DNA of 14,146 nucleotides from positions 1-14,146 of the forward strand of contig BBFS01000119.1 in NCBI GenBank assembly GCA_001313365.1, given 5' to 3'. The first letter of the stretch is position 1, and every line of letters starts with the position of its first letter. Both the position numbers and the translations under genes were made by a program. This document shows positions 1-8,135 of the stretch, piece after piece. The DNA is from Paenarthrobacter nitroguajacolicus JCM 14115. GTDB lineage: Bacteria > Actinomycetota > Actinomycetes > Actinomycetales > Micrococcaceae. The notes under the pieces are model-generated. The model searched no databases. It saw only the letters and a list, made by a program, of their open reading frames with translations, and was not told the DNA's origin.

Positions 1-1381
1 CCGTCCGCTGCGGCGCACACCTGGCGGACTTGCGCCACGCGCTGTTTATGACCGACGGCGGCGAACGGCAAGGCGCCCGCCCACCGCACCACATCCCAGT
101 CAACGATGTCCGCCTGCGAAATGGGAACGGTCAGCAGTGTGGAAGCATCCTCCAACGCCGCCGCCAGCAGAGATTCGTCATCGAGGACAACATCCCCGCC
201 CCCCCGCCAGCTTCTTCACGCCGGCCGTAGGAAAGGCGCAAAACGTGCGTGCCGGGACCAGCTTCGTCGGCCAGCCAATCCCACTTGGCCGTTGCATGAG
301 TCAGCGCCTTGGCCCTGATCCCCCCCGGGGTTTCAGGCGCCACCAGGATCCCCCCCGTCCCCCCCGCGGCCTGCCATCGAGCTGGGGCAAGTCCACCACC
401 ATCGTCACAAGACTCACCAGCGGACCGGGAGCCGGGCGGAGGCTGGACAGCTCAGGCAAGGACTTCTCCAGCAACCCGACAGCGGCCGGGCCGTCAAGCG
501 CGACCACCAGGCGGCCGGCGTCGTACGTGGCATTCCCGGCGGTGACCCGCCAGCCTCCGGCGCCTTCACGACGTCGTCGGCGTGTTGACCCGTGAGCAAC
601 TCGACTCCACGCTCCCGGAGGTCCGCCACGAGCGCGTCCACCAGGGTGTTCATTCCACCCCTCAAGCCCGCGACGGCGGAACCCGCCTTGGCCGGACCAG
701 ACGCACCGCCGGAACCCTTGGCGGCTTTGCGTTGAGCCGCCACAGCGGCGGCGAGTGAGCCCTGGGCGCGAATCCCAGCGCGCAGCCCCGGGGGGGCCAC
801 CATGTCAACGTCCAAGAGGGCAGGGTCGGCCGAGTGAACGCCTCCCACTACGGGTGAGACAAGCCGTTCAAGAACTTTTTTTGCCCATGCGGGCGCGGAC
901 CAAAGAGGAAACGCTGGTGACGTCCGAAGACGTGCCAACAGAGGCCGGGAGCCACCGGTCCAAGGAGGCCCTGATGGCTCCGGCGAGGCCCAGGGAACGC
1001 CGTACCTCCGGGTCCCACGGGTTCGCCGGAATCCCAAGCACTCCCGTTTTTGGGAGCTCCTGCGGGCCGTCCGGCAGCTGCACCCAAGCACCGCCCGCAT
1101 GCGGAGCTACGATCCTGTCCGCCAGTCCAAGTTCACGTGCGAGGTCGGCTACAGCTGTGGACCGGGTGGCGAACGATTCCGCCCCGCTGTCCAGGTGCAG
1201 CCCGGCAACAACATGGCTACCCACGCAGCCGCCCCAGGCCTGGCTTGCCTCAAGGACAGTAACCGCAGAACCGGCCAGGGCCAGTTCCCGTGCGGCGATC
1301 AGGCCCGAGATGCCACCGCCCACCACGACGGCGGCTGGTCCTGCGACTGTTGCCTTGGGCGTTGGGCGTCCCCCCGCGCAT
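1..1381 (-). CDS. hemG: HemY-type protoporphyrinogen / coproporphyrinogen oxidase (partial, frameshifted)
   Basis: FAD-dependent oxidase of late haem synthesis. Actinobacterial members are known mainly as coproporphyrinogen III oxidases (CgoX/HemY) of the coproporphyrin pathway. The N-terminus has the dinucleotide-binding motif VVVGGGISGL followed by an acidic end VTVLEAS. The middle shows SPVVGGVHSADP, typical of this family. The proposed ATG at 1381 lies 5 bp after the restored hemE stop, with GGAG upstream, so the two are probably co-transcribed. The gene runs off the left edge and roughly the last tens of residues are missing. The reading frame is broken many times: T7 at 876-882 (A7 in the gene), a lost base near 555, and C7 runs at 199-205, 320-326, 350-356 and 359-365. 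Patching them gives one continuous protein, so I read these as sequence errors. The exact start depends on the run at 1370-1375. The family is clear; true substrate preference is inferred. Confidence 0.92.
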
Positions 1382-1386
1382 TGTTC

Positions 1387-2530
1387 CTACTCCGCGGGGG
1401 ATGGAGTGAATGAGCTCCACGACGCGCGTCAGGACTGTGGGGGGGTCCGTTTCGGGAGGAACTCCGTGGCCGAGGTTCAGTACGTGGCCCGGGGGGGCGT
1501 GGGAACCGGCGGCGATGACTTCGCGGACGTGGGCTTCAAGGACCTCCCACGGGGGGGCAGACAGAAGAGCGGGGGGGTCTATGTTGCCCTGCAGCGGCAC
1601 GGTGCCACCGAGACGACGGTTGGCCTCGTCCAAGGGCAGCCGGTAGTCCACGCCCACGACGTCCACTCCGACGTCGCGCATGGCAACCAGCAGTTCGGAG
1701 GTACCGGTGCCGAAGTGGATCAGCGGTGCCCCCCCGAGTCCACGGACGTGGTCAAGCGCGCGGGTAGATGCCGGCGCCACGTACTTGGTGTAGTCAGCCA
1801 GGCCCAGGGATCCGGCCCACGAGTCAAAGAGCTGCGCTGCCGAAGCGCCTGCCTCAAGTTGGGCCTGGAGGAACATGCCTGAGGTGTCGGCAGCCCAGTT
1901 GGCCAGCGCGGCCCAGGTCTCGGGATCCGCGTGCATCATGGTCCGCGGGCCGAGGTGGTCACGCGAGGGCTTCCCCCCCTCAACCATGTACGCGGCAAGG
2001 GTGAACGGTGCACCGGCGAAGCCAATAAGCGGCGTCTTTCCCAGCTCGGCAACCGTCAGGCGGACGGCTTCACGGATGGGCTCCAGCGCTTCCCACGTCA
2101 GCGTGGGCAGGGCAGCAACGTCGGCTGCTGTCCGGACCGGCTTATCCAGGACGGGTCCCACGCCGGGGGGGACGATGTCAACACCGACACCGGCGAGCTT
2201 CAGCGGAATGACGATGTCCGAGAAGAAGATGGCGGCGTCCACATCGTGGCGGCGAACAGGTTGGAGGGTAATCTCGGCGGCGAGTTCCGGGCGGAGGCAG
2301 GAGTCCAGCATGGCCACGCCCTCGCGCACCTTCAGGTACTCCGGAAGGGAACGGCCAGCCTGGCGCATGAACCACACCGGCCTGCGAGAGGGGGGGGTGC
2401 CGCCGCGGTATGCCGTAATCAGCGGCGAGTCCGAGGTCCGACCGTCCTTCAGCGGGTGGTTGGCGTCGAGGGTTCCCGCCGGGGGGGCGTTGGAGGCCGT
2501 ACTGTTGGATGCTGCCGCGCTAGAAGTCAT
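1387..2530 (-). CDS. hemE: Uroporphyrinogen decarboxylase HemE
   Basis: Cytosolic enzyme that decarboxylates the four acetate side chains of uroporphyrinogen III to give coproporphyrinogen III. Diagnostic motifs are [18 protein letters not shown] near the N-terminus, [16 protein letters not shown] in the middle, and [13 protein letters not shown] near the C-terminus. The length (about 370 residues after correction) fits the family with a short variable N-terminal tail. The start is ATG at 2530 (MTSSAAAS), chosen over upstream in-frame codons because conserved sequence begins only later and AAGG lies just upstream. Seven or more runs of 7-8 C (gene strand) add an extra Pro or Gly in frame, for example DPPALL, APPWEV and VPPGVG where the family has one Pro. 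A run of five C at 1396-1400 shifts the frame at the end. With four C the protein ends IHSIPAE at a TAG at 1387-1389, just before the oxidase gene. Divergent from hemA. Confidence 0.96.
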
Positions 2531-2613
2531 GCCTTCGATTGTGCCGAAAATCCGGGACAAAAGATAACGACAAGCTGTCACGTCGCGCCCCCCCGCCCGG
2601 GCCGTTGTGGCCG

Positions 2614-2640
2614 GGATCACCCGCCTTCGTGTGGATCACC
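2614..2640. repeat. Direct repeat GGATCACC in the hemA/hemE intergenic region
   Basis: Two perfect copies of GGATCACC at 2614-2621 and 2633-2640, 19 bp apart start to start, lie between the divergent hem genes and upstream of the likely hemA promoter. Spacing near two helical turns would suit a regulator binding one face of DNA. No regulator can be named; chance repetition is possible. Confidence 0.4.
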
Positions 2641-2651
2641 ACGGCGCCACA

Positions 2652-2682
2652 TTGTTCTACCGGGCTACGAAAAAGCTATGAT
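2652..2682 (+). promoter_or_regulatory. Likely hemA promoter
   Basis: TATGAT at 2677-2682 is a good -10 hexamer placed 9 bases before the hemA GTG, and TTGTTC at 2652-2657 could be the -35 with a slightly long 19-base spacer. If used, transcription would start about 3 bases before the start codon, giving a nearly leaderless message, which is common in actinobacteria. This is a visual match only. Confidence 0.4.
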
Positions 2683-2691
2683 TGGGGTGCT

Positions 2692-4021
2692 GTGGTTCTT
2701 TTCTCATTGGTGGCTACACACGCCGACATCGACCTCGAAACCGTCGCTCAGTTGAGCAACGGTTCCTCTGAGCTTGCCTCGGCAGCCCTGACAGATTCCT
2801 CTGTGGTCTCCGGAGCCGTGGTTCTGGCCACGTGCAACCGCTACGAGGTTTACGGCGAAACTGCCAACGGCGCTGACCTTGAGGCAGCCCGTTCCGCCCT
2901 CGTTTCGCAGATCAGCGAACTCAGCGGCCTCAACGAGCAACTCGTCTCCCGCTCTTTTGCCACACACACCGGCCCGGACGTAACCCGGCACCTCTTCGCT
3001 GTGAGCGCGGGACTGGATTCAGCCGTAGTGGGTGAGCGTGAAATCGCCGGCCAGGTCCGCCGTGCATTGATCACCGCCCAGCAGGAAGGCACGGCCAGCT
3101 CCGGCCTCGTGCGGCTTTTCCAGGCAGCATCCAAGACCGCCAAGGACGTAGGCGCGCAGACTGCCCTCGGCTCGCGTGGTCTTTCGATCGTGTCTGTCGC
3201 GTTGGACCTGGCCACCGACCTCGCCGAGAACGACGATTGGTCCGCCAAGAAAGTGGTGGTCTTCGGAACCGGGGGGGCCTACGCCGGCGCAACCATGTCC
3301 TTGCTCCGTGAGCGTGGCTGCACGGATGTTTCCGTCTATTCTTCTTCCGGCCGCGCCGAAGGTTTCGTCGCGACCCGCGGTGGAACAGCACTCGACGCCG
3401 ACACCCTTCCCGCTGCTGTTGCCGCAGCTGATGTCATGATCGGCTGCAGCGGTTCCGACAACCGGGTGGAGGCCGCGGACCTTGCCCGTGTCCGGGCAAG
3501 TTCGGGCAAACCCTTGATCGCAATCGACCTCGCCCTCACCCATGATTTCGACCCCCGCAGTAGGCGAACTCGACGGCGTTGAACTCCTGACGCTCGAATC
3601 CGTTCGGCTCGCGGCCCCCCCAGGAACAGGCAGAGTCACTCTCGCAGGCCAGCGCAATCGTCAACGGTGCCGCTACCTCATTCGAGTCCGAACGCGAAGC
3701 CCGCTCCGTGGACACCGCCATCGTGGCGCTCCGCCGCCACACCATGAACGTCCTGGATGCGGAAATGGAAAAGTCCGCGCCCGTCACGGCTGTACTGCCG
3801 CTGCCGAAGAGGTGGAGTTCGCTTTGCGCCGGATGGTCAAGCAGCTCCTGCACATCCCCCCCACCGTCCGGGCGCGTGAACTCGCGGCAAACGGCCAGCA
3901 GGACGACTACGTTGCCGCGCTCGAGCGCTCTACGGCATCCAGGTGGAACAGCCCCCGGGCCGTTGCCCCGTCTGCTGAGTGCCCGGTTGACCACGAGCAA
4001 CTCCGCTCCGAAAGCGCCTAG
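2692..4021 (+). CDS. hemA: Glutamyl-tRNA reductase HemA (frameshifted)
   Basis: NADPH-dependent reductase that converts glutamyl-tRNA to glutamate-1-semialdehyde, the first committed step of C5-pathway haem synthesis. Visible features are [10 protein letters not shown] containing the catalytic cysteine, [14 protein letters not shown], the nucleotide-binding segment VVVFGTG-AYAG, and a C-terminal dimerisation region with [16 protein letters not shown] at 2692 gives [14 protein letters not shown], matching the usual Arthrobacter-type N-terminus. The frame breaks at a five-C run (3552-3556), a seven-C run (3615-3621), apparent single-G losses near 3772 and 3924, and a five-C run at 3952-3956. 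Runs 3271-3277 and 3856-3862 add one Gly and one Pro in frame. Repaired, the protein continues to TAG at 4019-4021 and ends RSESA. Divergent from hemE and convergent with moeZ. Confidence 0.95.
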
Positions 4022-4067
4022 CCGCCAGATTGCCGCCCGCCGGTCAGCTGGCCTGCGTTAGCTGGGC

Positions 4068-4106
4068 GCCCACCTCTGTCCAGTAAGCCCACCTCTCTGT
4101 CTAGTA
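4068..4106. repeat. Imperfect tandem repeat at the moeZ 3' end
   Basis: GCCCACCTCTGTCCAGTA (4068-4085) is followed one base later by GCCCACCTCTCTGTCTAGTA (4087-4106). The copies differ by a CT insertion and one C/T change. The second copy overlaps the moeZ stop codon. It lies in the 79-bp gap between converging hemA and moeZ. It does not form an obvious hairpin, so its role, if any, is unknown; the near-palindrome GGTCAGCTGGCC sits upstream at 4042-4053. Confidence 0.5.
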
Positions 4107-5314
4107 GACGGGCTTCTGCGGCTCCACATCCCGCACCCAGGCGAGAATACCGCCGTCGAGATGGCTAATGCGGGTGTAACCCGCCTTCTGTGCCGCTTCC
4201 AGGACTGCAGCCGAGCGCGTCCCCCCCGCCTTGCAGTGGAACACTATGTCTTTGTCCTGCGGCAGCTCTACCCACGCCTCGCCGGAGAGAATGCGGCCCT
4301 GCGGAATGAGCCGTGAGCCATCGATGCTGACGATGCTGTGCTCGCCGGACTCACGGACATCCACGAGTTCGAAGTCCCGCTCCCCCCCAGCTCCCGTTCG
4401 GCAAGCATCCCGGCGAGGTCCTTGGCGGTAACAGTGTGAGCCTGGTCCGTGGCTGCCGGTGGCGTCACGCCGCAGAAGGCTTCGTAGTCGGTCAGTTCAG
4501 TGATGGGTTCGGCTTCCGGATCCTTGGAGACCTTGATCTCGCGCCAGCTGCCGCCAAGGGCATCGAAGAGCGCCACACGGCCGAGCAAGGAACGTCCGAC
4601 GCCGGTGATCAGCTTCACGGCCTCAGTCACCATGAGCGATCCAACCGCTGCGCACAGCATGCCGAACACCCCCCCGCCTTCGCCACAGGACGGCACAGAC
4701 CCGGCGGGAGGCGCTTCAGGGTAGAGATCCCTGTATGTGGGCCCGTGTTCGGCCCAGAAGACGCTCACCTGGCCGTCAAAACGGAAGATGGAGCCCCCCC
4801 AGACATAAGGCTTACCGAGGATGGCAGCGGCGTCGTTCACGAGGTATCGCGTGGCGAAGTTGTCGGCGCCGTCCAGGATGAGGTCATATTGCGCAAACAG
4901 CTCCAGCGCGTTTGAAGAGTCGAGCCGGATGTCATGCAGGACCACGTTGACCAAGGGGTTGAGCTCGGCAATGGCATTGCGCGCGGATTCGATCTTGGGC
5001 GTACCCACGTCCTTCACACCATGGATGACCTGTCGCTGCAGGTTGCTGAGGTCCACCACGTCGTCGTCCACAATGCCAAGAGTGCCCACGCCTGCGGCGG
5101 CCAGGTAAAGCAGAGCCGGGGGACCCGAGGCCTCCGGCGCCGATGACGAGGACTTTGGCATTCTTAAGCCTGCGTTGGCCCAGGCGCCAATTTCGGGAAT
5201 GATGAGATGCCGGGAGTACCGCTCCACCTCGGCCGGAGTGAGTTCGGCGGCAGGTTCGACGAGGGACGGCAGGACAGCGGGCGCAGCAGTGTGGGCAGCA
5301 ACAATTGAGGCCAT
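4101..5314 (-). CDS. moeZ: MoeZ: MoeB/ThiF-type adenylyltransferase with C-terminal rhodanese domain
   Basis: An E1-like enzyme that adenylates the C-terminal glycine of a ubiquitin-like carrier and then transfers sulfur to it. The N-terminal two thirds carry RYSRHLIIPEIG, the ATP-binding GAGGLGSP (after correction), DLSNLQRQVIH and DGADNFATRYL. The C-terminal rhodanese domain has the cysteine loop HCKAG-TRSA. Two-domain MoeZ proteins in actinobacteria act on MoaD-, CysO- or ThiS-type carriers; the thiS gene about 2.6 kb away makes ThiS a likely partner (inference). ATG at 5314 gives MASIVAAHTAA. A base seems lost in the GGCGCC(C)TGG segment near 5186 and one gained at 5117-5121, so residues between them are out of frame. 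G7 runs on the gene strand at 4669-4675, 4794-4800 and 4221-4227 each add one Gly, and 4382-4388 shifts the frame into the rhodanese domain. The stop is TAG at 4101-4103. Confidence 0.9.
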
Positions 5315-5327
5315 ACCCCAATGTATG
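5312..5327. promoter_or_regulatory. Small inverted repeat in the moeZ/tetR divergent region
   Basis: CATAC and GTATG form a perfect 5-bp inverted repeat with a 6-bp spacer, overlapping the moeZ start codon and lying upstream of the TetR gene. TetR regulators often bind short inverted repeats near their own divergent promoter, so this is a candidate operator. The arms are short and the match could be chance. Confidence 0.25.
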
Positions 5328-5399
5328 CCTGCAGATGCCGCGCGGTCATATTACCCCCCCGGTAGAGTAGTCATAACTGCAAAGGAAAGGCGGCAGACT

Positions 5400-6060
5400 G
5401 TGGCTGACGGCACACGGGCAAACGATGGAGCACCGGCCAAGCTGGAACGGGCAGGTACAACGCGTTCACCAAGGTTGCCGCGGGACGAGCGCCGCGCCCA
5501 GTTGCTGAACGCGGCATTGGAAGTTTTCGTCTCCAACGGTTTCCACGGCGCGGCCATGGACGAAATCGCGGAAGCCGCACATGTGAGCAAACCAGTGCTT
5601 TACCAGCACTTCCCGTCCAAGCGCGAGCTTTATATGGCTCTCTTGGACAGCCACCTGGCAACCTTGACGCAGCTGATGCTCGACGCCTTGAACTCCACCA
5701 CGGACAACAAGGAACGCGTCAAGGCCGTCATGCGCGCCTACTACAGGTTCATCGCCGACGACGACCAAGCCCACCGCCTGGTGTTCGAGTCCGACCTCAT
5801 CAACGACCCCGACGTCAGTTCGCGTTTGGAGACTTTCAACAAAACGTTCGCGGACGCCGTGGCCCACGTGATTGCCGAGGACACCAAACTGCCCCCCACT
5901 TGAAGCGCAGCTGCTTGGGCGTGGTTTGGCCGGAATGGCGCAGGTCAGCGCCCGGTACTGGCTTGAAACGGATGGAAACCTGGACCTCGATGTGGCCAGC
6001 GATCTGATCTATCGTTTAGCTTGGCGCGGAATCAGTCGTTTCCCCCCCAAAGAGTCCTAG
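5400..6060 (+). CDS. TetR family transcriptional regulator
   Basis: One-component DNA-binding regulator. The N-terminal helix-turn-helix spans about residues 25-70 and includes ALEVFVSNGFHGAAMDEIA, then HVSKPVLYQHFPSKRELY, the classic TetR recognition segment. The rest is a helical ligand-binding and dimerisation domain with FIADDDQAHRLVFESD. GTG at 5400 is chosen because AGGAAAGG at 5382-5389 is a good ribosome binding site about 10 bases upstream. A C6 run at 5892-5897 makes a premature TGA; with five C the frame continues through LEAQLLGRGLAGMAQ to TAG at 6058-6060. C7 at 6042-6048 adds one Pro. About 210 residues fits the family. The placement next to moeZ and DUF3107 resembles the Rv3206c-Rv3208A neighbourhood of M. 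tuberculosis, recalled from memory. The ligand and targets are unknown. Confidence 0.92.
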
Positions 6061-6110
6061 GCTACAAATAGAGGACTGACTTAACCCTTGATTGGCTTGG
6101 AGGCCTTGCT

Positions 6111-6334
6111 GTGGAAGTAAAGATCGGCATTCAGAATGTTGGCCGTGAGATCGTGCTCGAATCCTCTTTGGATGCCGATGCTGTTGCCAAGATCGTGGCC
6201 GAGGCCGTGACCAAGGGCTCCGAACTTCGCCTCACGGACGAGAAGGGCCGCCAGATCATCGTTCCGGGCAACGTCCTGGGCTACGTGGAGATCGGCGCCG
6301 AGGAAGTCCGCCGCGTAGGCTTCGGCGCCTCTAG
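6111..6334 (+). CDS. DUF3107 family small protein
   Basis: A small cytosolic protein of actinobacteria related to the M. tuberculosis TB9.4 (Rv3208A) family; biochemical role unknown. It starts MEVKIGIQNVGREI and contains VEIGAEEVRRVGFG, the conserved C-terminal signature. GTG at 6111 is supported by a strong GGAGG at 6099-6103, 7 bases upstream. The 3' end is uncertain. In the raw frame the protein would run on into the next gene. I prefer a TAG at 6332-6334, which comes into frame if one C was lost in GCC(C)TCTAG, giving an end of VGFGAL and about 74 residues. Base losses at GG or CC pairs occur elsewhere in the window, which supports this reading. It follows the TetR gene by 50 bp and may share its transcript. 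Confidence 0.85.
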
Positions 6335-6373
6335 CCCAATCCCCCACGTCTCGTCGTCCGCTAAGGAGTTTTC

Positions 6374-6676
6374 ATGCTTTCTCTCGTCGTGGTGGTTTTG
6401 GCCACCATTGCCACCGGATTCATCGTGTGGGCCAACGACAAGCGGCACGGCAAATACGGGATCGCGCTGCCTGCCGGCGTCTCAGCAGCTGTCGGCACCC
6501 TGAGCTGGATCGCTTTCATCAGCGCCGGATTGGGCTACCAGCCGGGCGCCACATGGATTCCTTGGGTCCTGCCCATTGTGCTCGGGACTGCCGCGGCGGT
6601 TGCCGTGGTGCTCTTCCTGGGCCGGACCCGAACGAAGCACGATACTGCGGCGCTCACCAAGGCCCTGCGGCTTTAA
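6374..6676 (+). CDS. Small three-helix membrane protein, function unknown
   Basis: A 100-residue protein with three hydrophobic stretches: about residues 1-19 (LSLVVVVLATIATGFIVWA), 32-55 (GVSAAVGTLSWIAFISAG) and 63-84 (WVLPIVLGTAAAVAVVLFLG). A basic loop DKRHGKYG follows the first helix, and a hydrophilic basic tail with GRTRTKHD ends the protein, so both probably face the cytoplasm or obey the positive-inside rule in part. ATG at 6374 has AGGAG at 6364-6368 five bases upstream. The frame is clean and contains no G/C run error. The gene follows DUF3107 by about 40 bp and ends before a large hairpin. I do not recognise a named family; similar small membrane proteins are often found beside DUF3107 in Arthrobacter-like genomes (from memory, not checked). 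Confidence 0.85.
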   Translation: MLSLVVVVLATIATGFIVWANDKRHGKYGIALPAGVSAAVGTLSWIAFISAGLGYQPGATWIPWVLPIVLGTAAAVAVVLFLGRTRTKHDTAALTKALRL

Positions 6677-6688
6677 TGCCTTAAGCCC

Positions 6689-6747
6689 GCGAGGTGGCAG
6701 TTAACACCAATGGCCAAGCTTGGGATTGGTGTTAACTGCCATCTCGC
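6689..6747. terminator. Large hairpin between convergent genes (probable bidirectional terminator)
   Basis: Arms 6689-6711 and 6725-6747 are 23 bases each and pair at all positions except one G/T, with a 13-base loop that contains the palindrome CCAAGCTTGG. Each arm includes GGCAGTTAACACCA or its complement. It sits between the membrane protein (stop 6676, plus) and the pterin dehydratase (stop 6751, minus), where a two-way terminator is expected. There is only a short T stretch after it (TCTTTA), so intrinsic termination is plausible rather than certain. Confidence 0.7.
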
Positions 6748-6750
6748 TCT

Positions 6751-7089
6751 TTACGTCGCCGGATACCGCTCAGGCTGCGCAGCTGCGCCTACCCTTACGG
6801 CCGCTTCGCTCACAGCGGTGGCAGCGGCAACGTCACGTTTGGTCACTTGGCCGCCCGCATCGTGGGACACGTAGCGGAGAAAAACCCTGTTGTAGCGCCA
6901 CTCCAGATCCGGATGATGATTTTGGTCCTCGGCGATCTCTCCAACCGCGGCGATGAGCGCTAGCGCGTCCGCCGCCGTCGAGGTTTTATATACTGTCACC
7001 AAGCCACCTTGGTACTTCCAGTCCGGAAGGTCCCCCCCGAGGGCATCATTGATGGCTGCTTCAGTCAGTTGGTCTTCCGTGCCTGCCAT
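6751..7089 (-). CDS. 4a-hydroxytetrahydrobiopterin (pterin carbinolamine) dehydratase family protein
   Basis: Family enzyme that dehydrates 4a-hydroxytetrahydropterin; family members can also act as a transcriptional coactivator in animals, and bacterial roles vary. The signature EDQNHHPDLEWRYN, with its paired histidines, is the pterin dehydratase motif, followed by VFLRYVSHDAGG. About 111 residues after correction matches the family. ATG at 7089 is preceded by AAGGAG six bases upstream (7096-7101). G7 on the gene strand (7032-7038) adds one Gly (ALGGDLPDW). The gene starts 13 bp after the thiG stop, so it probably is the last gene of the thiamine operon. No phenylalanine hydroxylase gene is visible. 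The job here is therefore uncertain; it could serve another pterin-using step or be co-transcribed by chance. Confidence 0.92.
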   Translation of the reverse strand: MAGTEDQLTEAAINDALGGDLPDWKYQGGLVTVYKTSTAADALALIAAVGEIAEDQNHHPDLEWRYNRVFLRYVSHDAGGQVTKRDVAAATAVSEAAVRVGAAAQPERYPAT

Positions 7090-7102
7090 GACTGCTCCTT
7101 CA

Positions 7103-7896
<794 letters not shown>

Positions 7897-7898
7897 GA

Positions 7899-8135
7899 TT
7901 AGCCTCCCTGGACTGCTGTTACGAGTTCGAGTTCGTCTCCGTCGGAGAGCGCTGTCACGGCCCATTGGCTGCGCGGCACGACCTCGGAATTGCGTGCGAC
8001 GGCGACTCCCAGCTTGCCGCCGTCGGCCGCTTGTCCGCGAGGGTCCAAGGCGCGACCGGTGACGGCGGTGACGAGGGTACTGACGGATGCGTCGTCAGAG
8101 ACTGCGTGGTCGGTTCCGTTCACTTTGATGTTCAT
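7899..8135 (-). CDS. thiS: Sulfur carrier protein ThiS
   Basis: A ubiquitin-like carrier that brings sulfur as a C-terminal thiocarboxylate to ThiG. It starts MNIKVNGTDHAV, has DGDELELVTAV and ends in the obligatory diglycine (AVQGG), which is the site of adenylation and sulfur loading. About 78 residues, slightly long for ThiS, with an Ala/Gly-rich insert around GRALDPRGQAAD. ATG at 8135 has AAGGA about 6 bases upstream, and the start codon overlaps the thiO stop as ATGA, so translation is probably coupled. The adenylating partner is probably the MoeZ encoded at 4101-5314, as no separate ThiF gene is seen here. The frame appears intact, with no run errors. Confidence 0.95.
   Translation of the reverse strand: MNIKVNGTDHAVSDDASVSTLVTAVTGRALDPRGQAADGGKLGVAVARNSEVVPRSQWAVTALSDGDELELVTAVQGG
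7903..7908 (-). promoter_or_regulatory. thiG ribosome binding site inside the thiS diglycine codons
   Basis: The sequence GGGAGG is formed by the end of the preceding codon and the two glycine codons GGA and GGC of ThiS. It sits 6 bases before the thiG ATG and is the best Shine-Dalgarno match nearby. Confidence 0.75.

Noticed and set aside
1..1381. hemG as a decayed pseudogene
   Set aside because: After patching homopolymer indels the protein is continuous and conserved, and the neighbouring genes carry the same kind of indel.
755..1882. Long plus-strand open frame of 375 codons opposite hemG and hemE
   Set aside because: Its translation has no family features and it lies opposite strongly conserved genes; high GC content gives long antisense frames.
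1931..2755. Plus-strand open frame of 274 codons opposite hemE
   Set aside because: Antisense shadow of hemE, low-complexity translation, no plausible ribosome binding site.
5400..5903. TetR protein ending early at the TGA at 5901-5903
   Set aside because: Removing one C from 5892-5897 restores a normal C-terminal domain ending at 6060.
6689..6747. Inverted repeat as the end of a transposon
   Set aside because: No transposase or partner end is present, and the location between converging genes suits a terminator.
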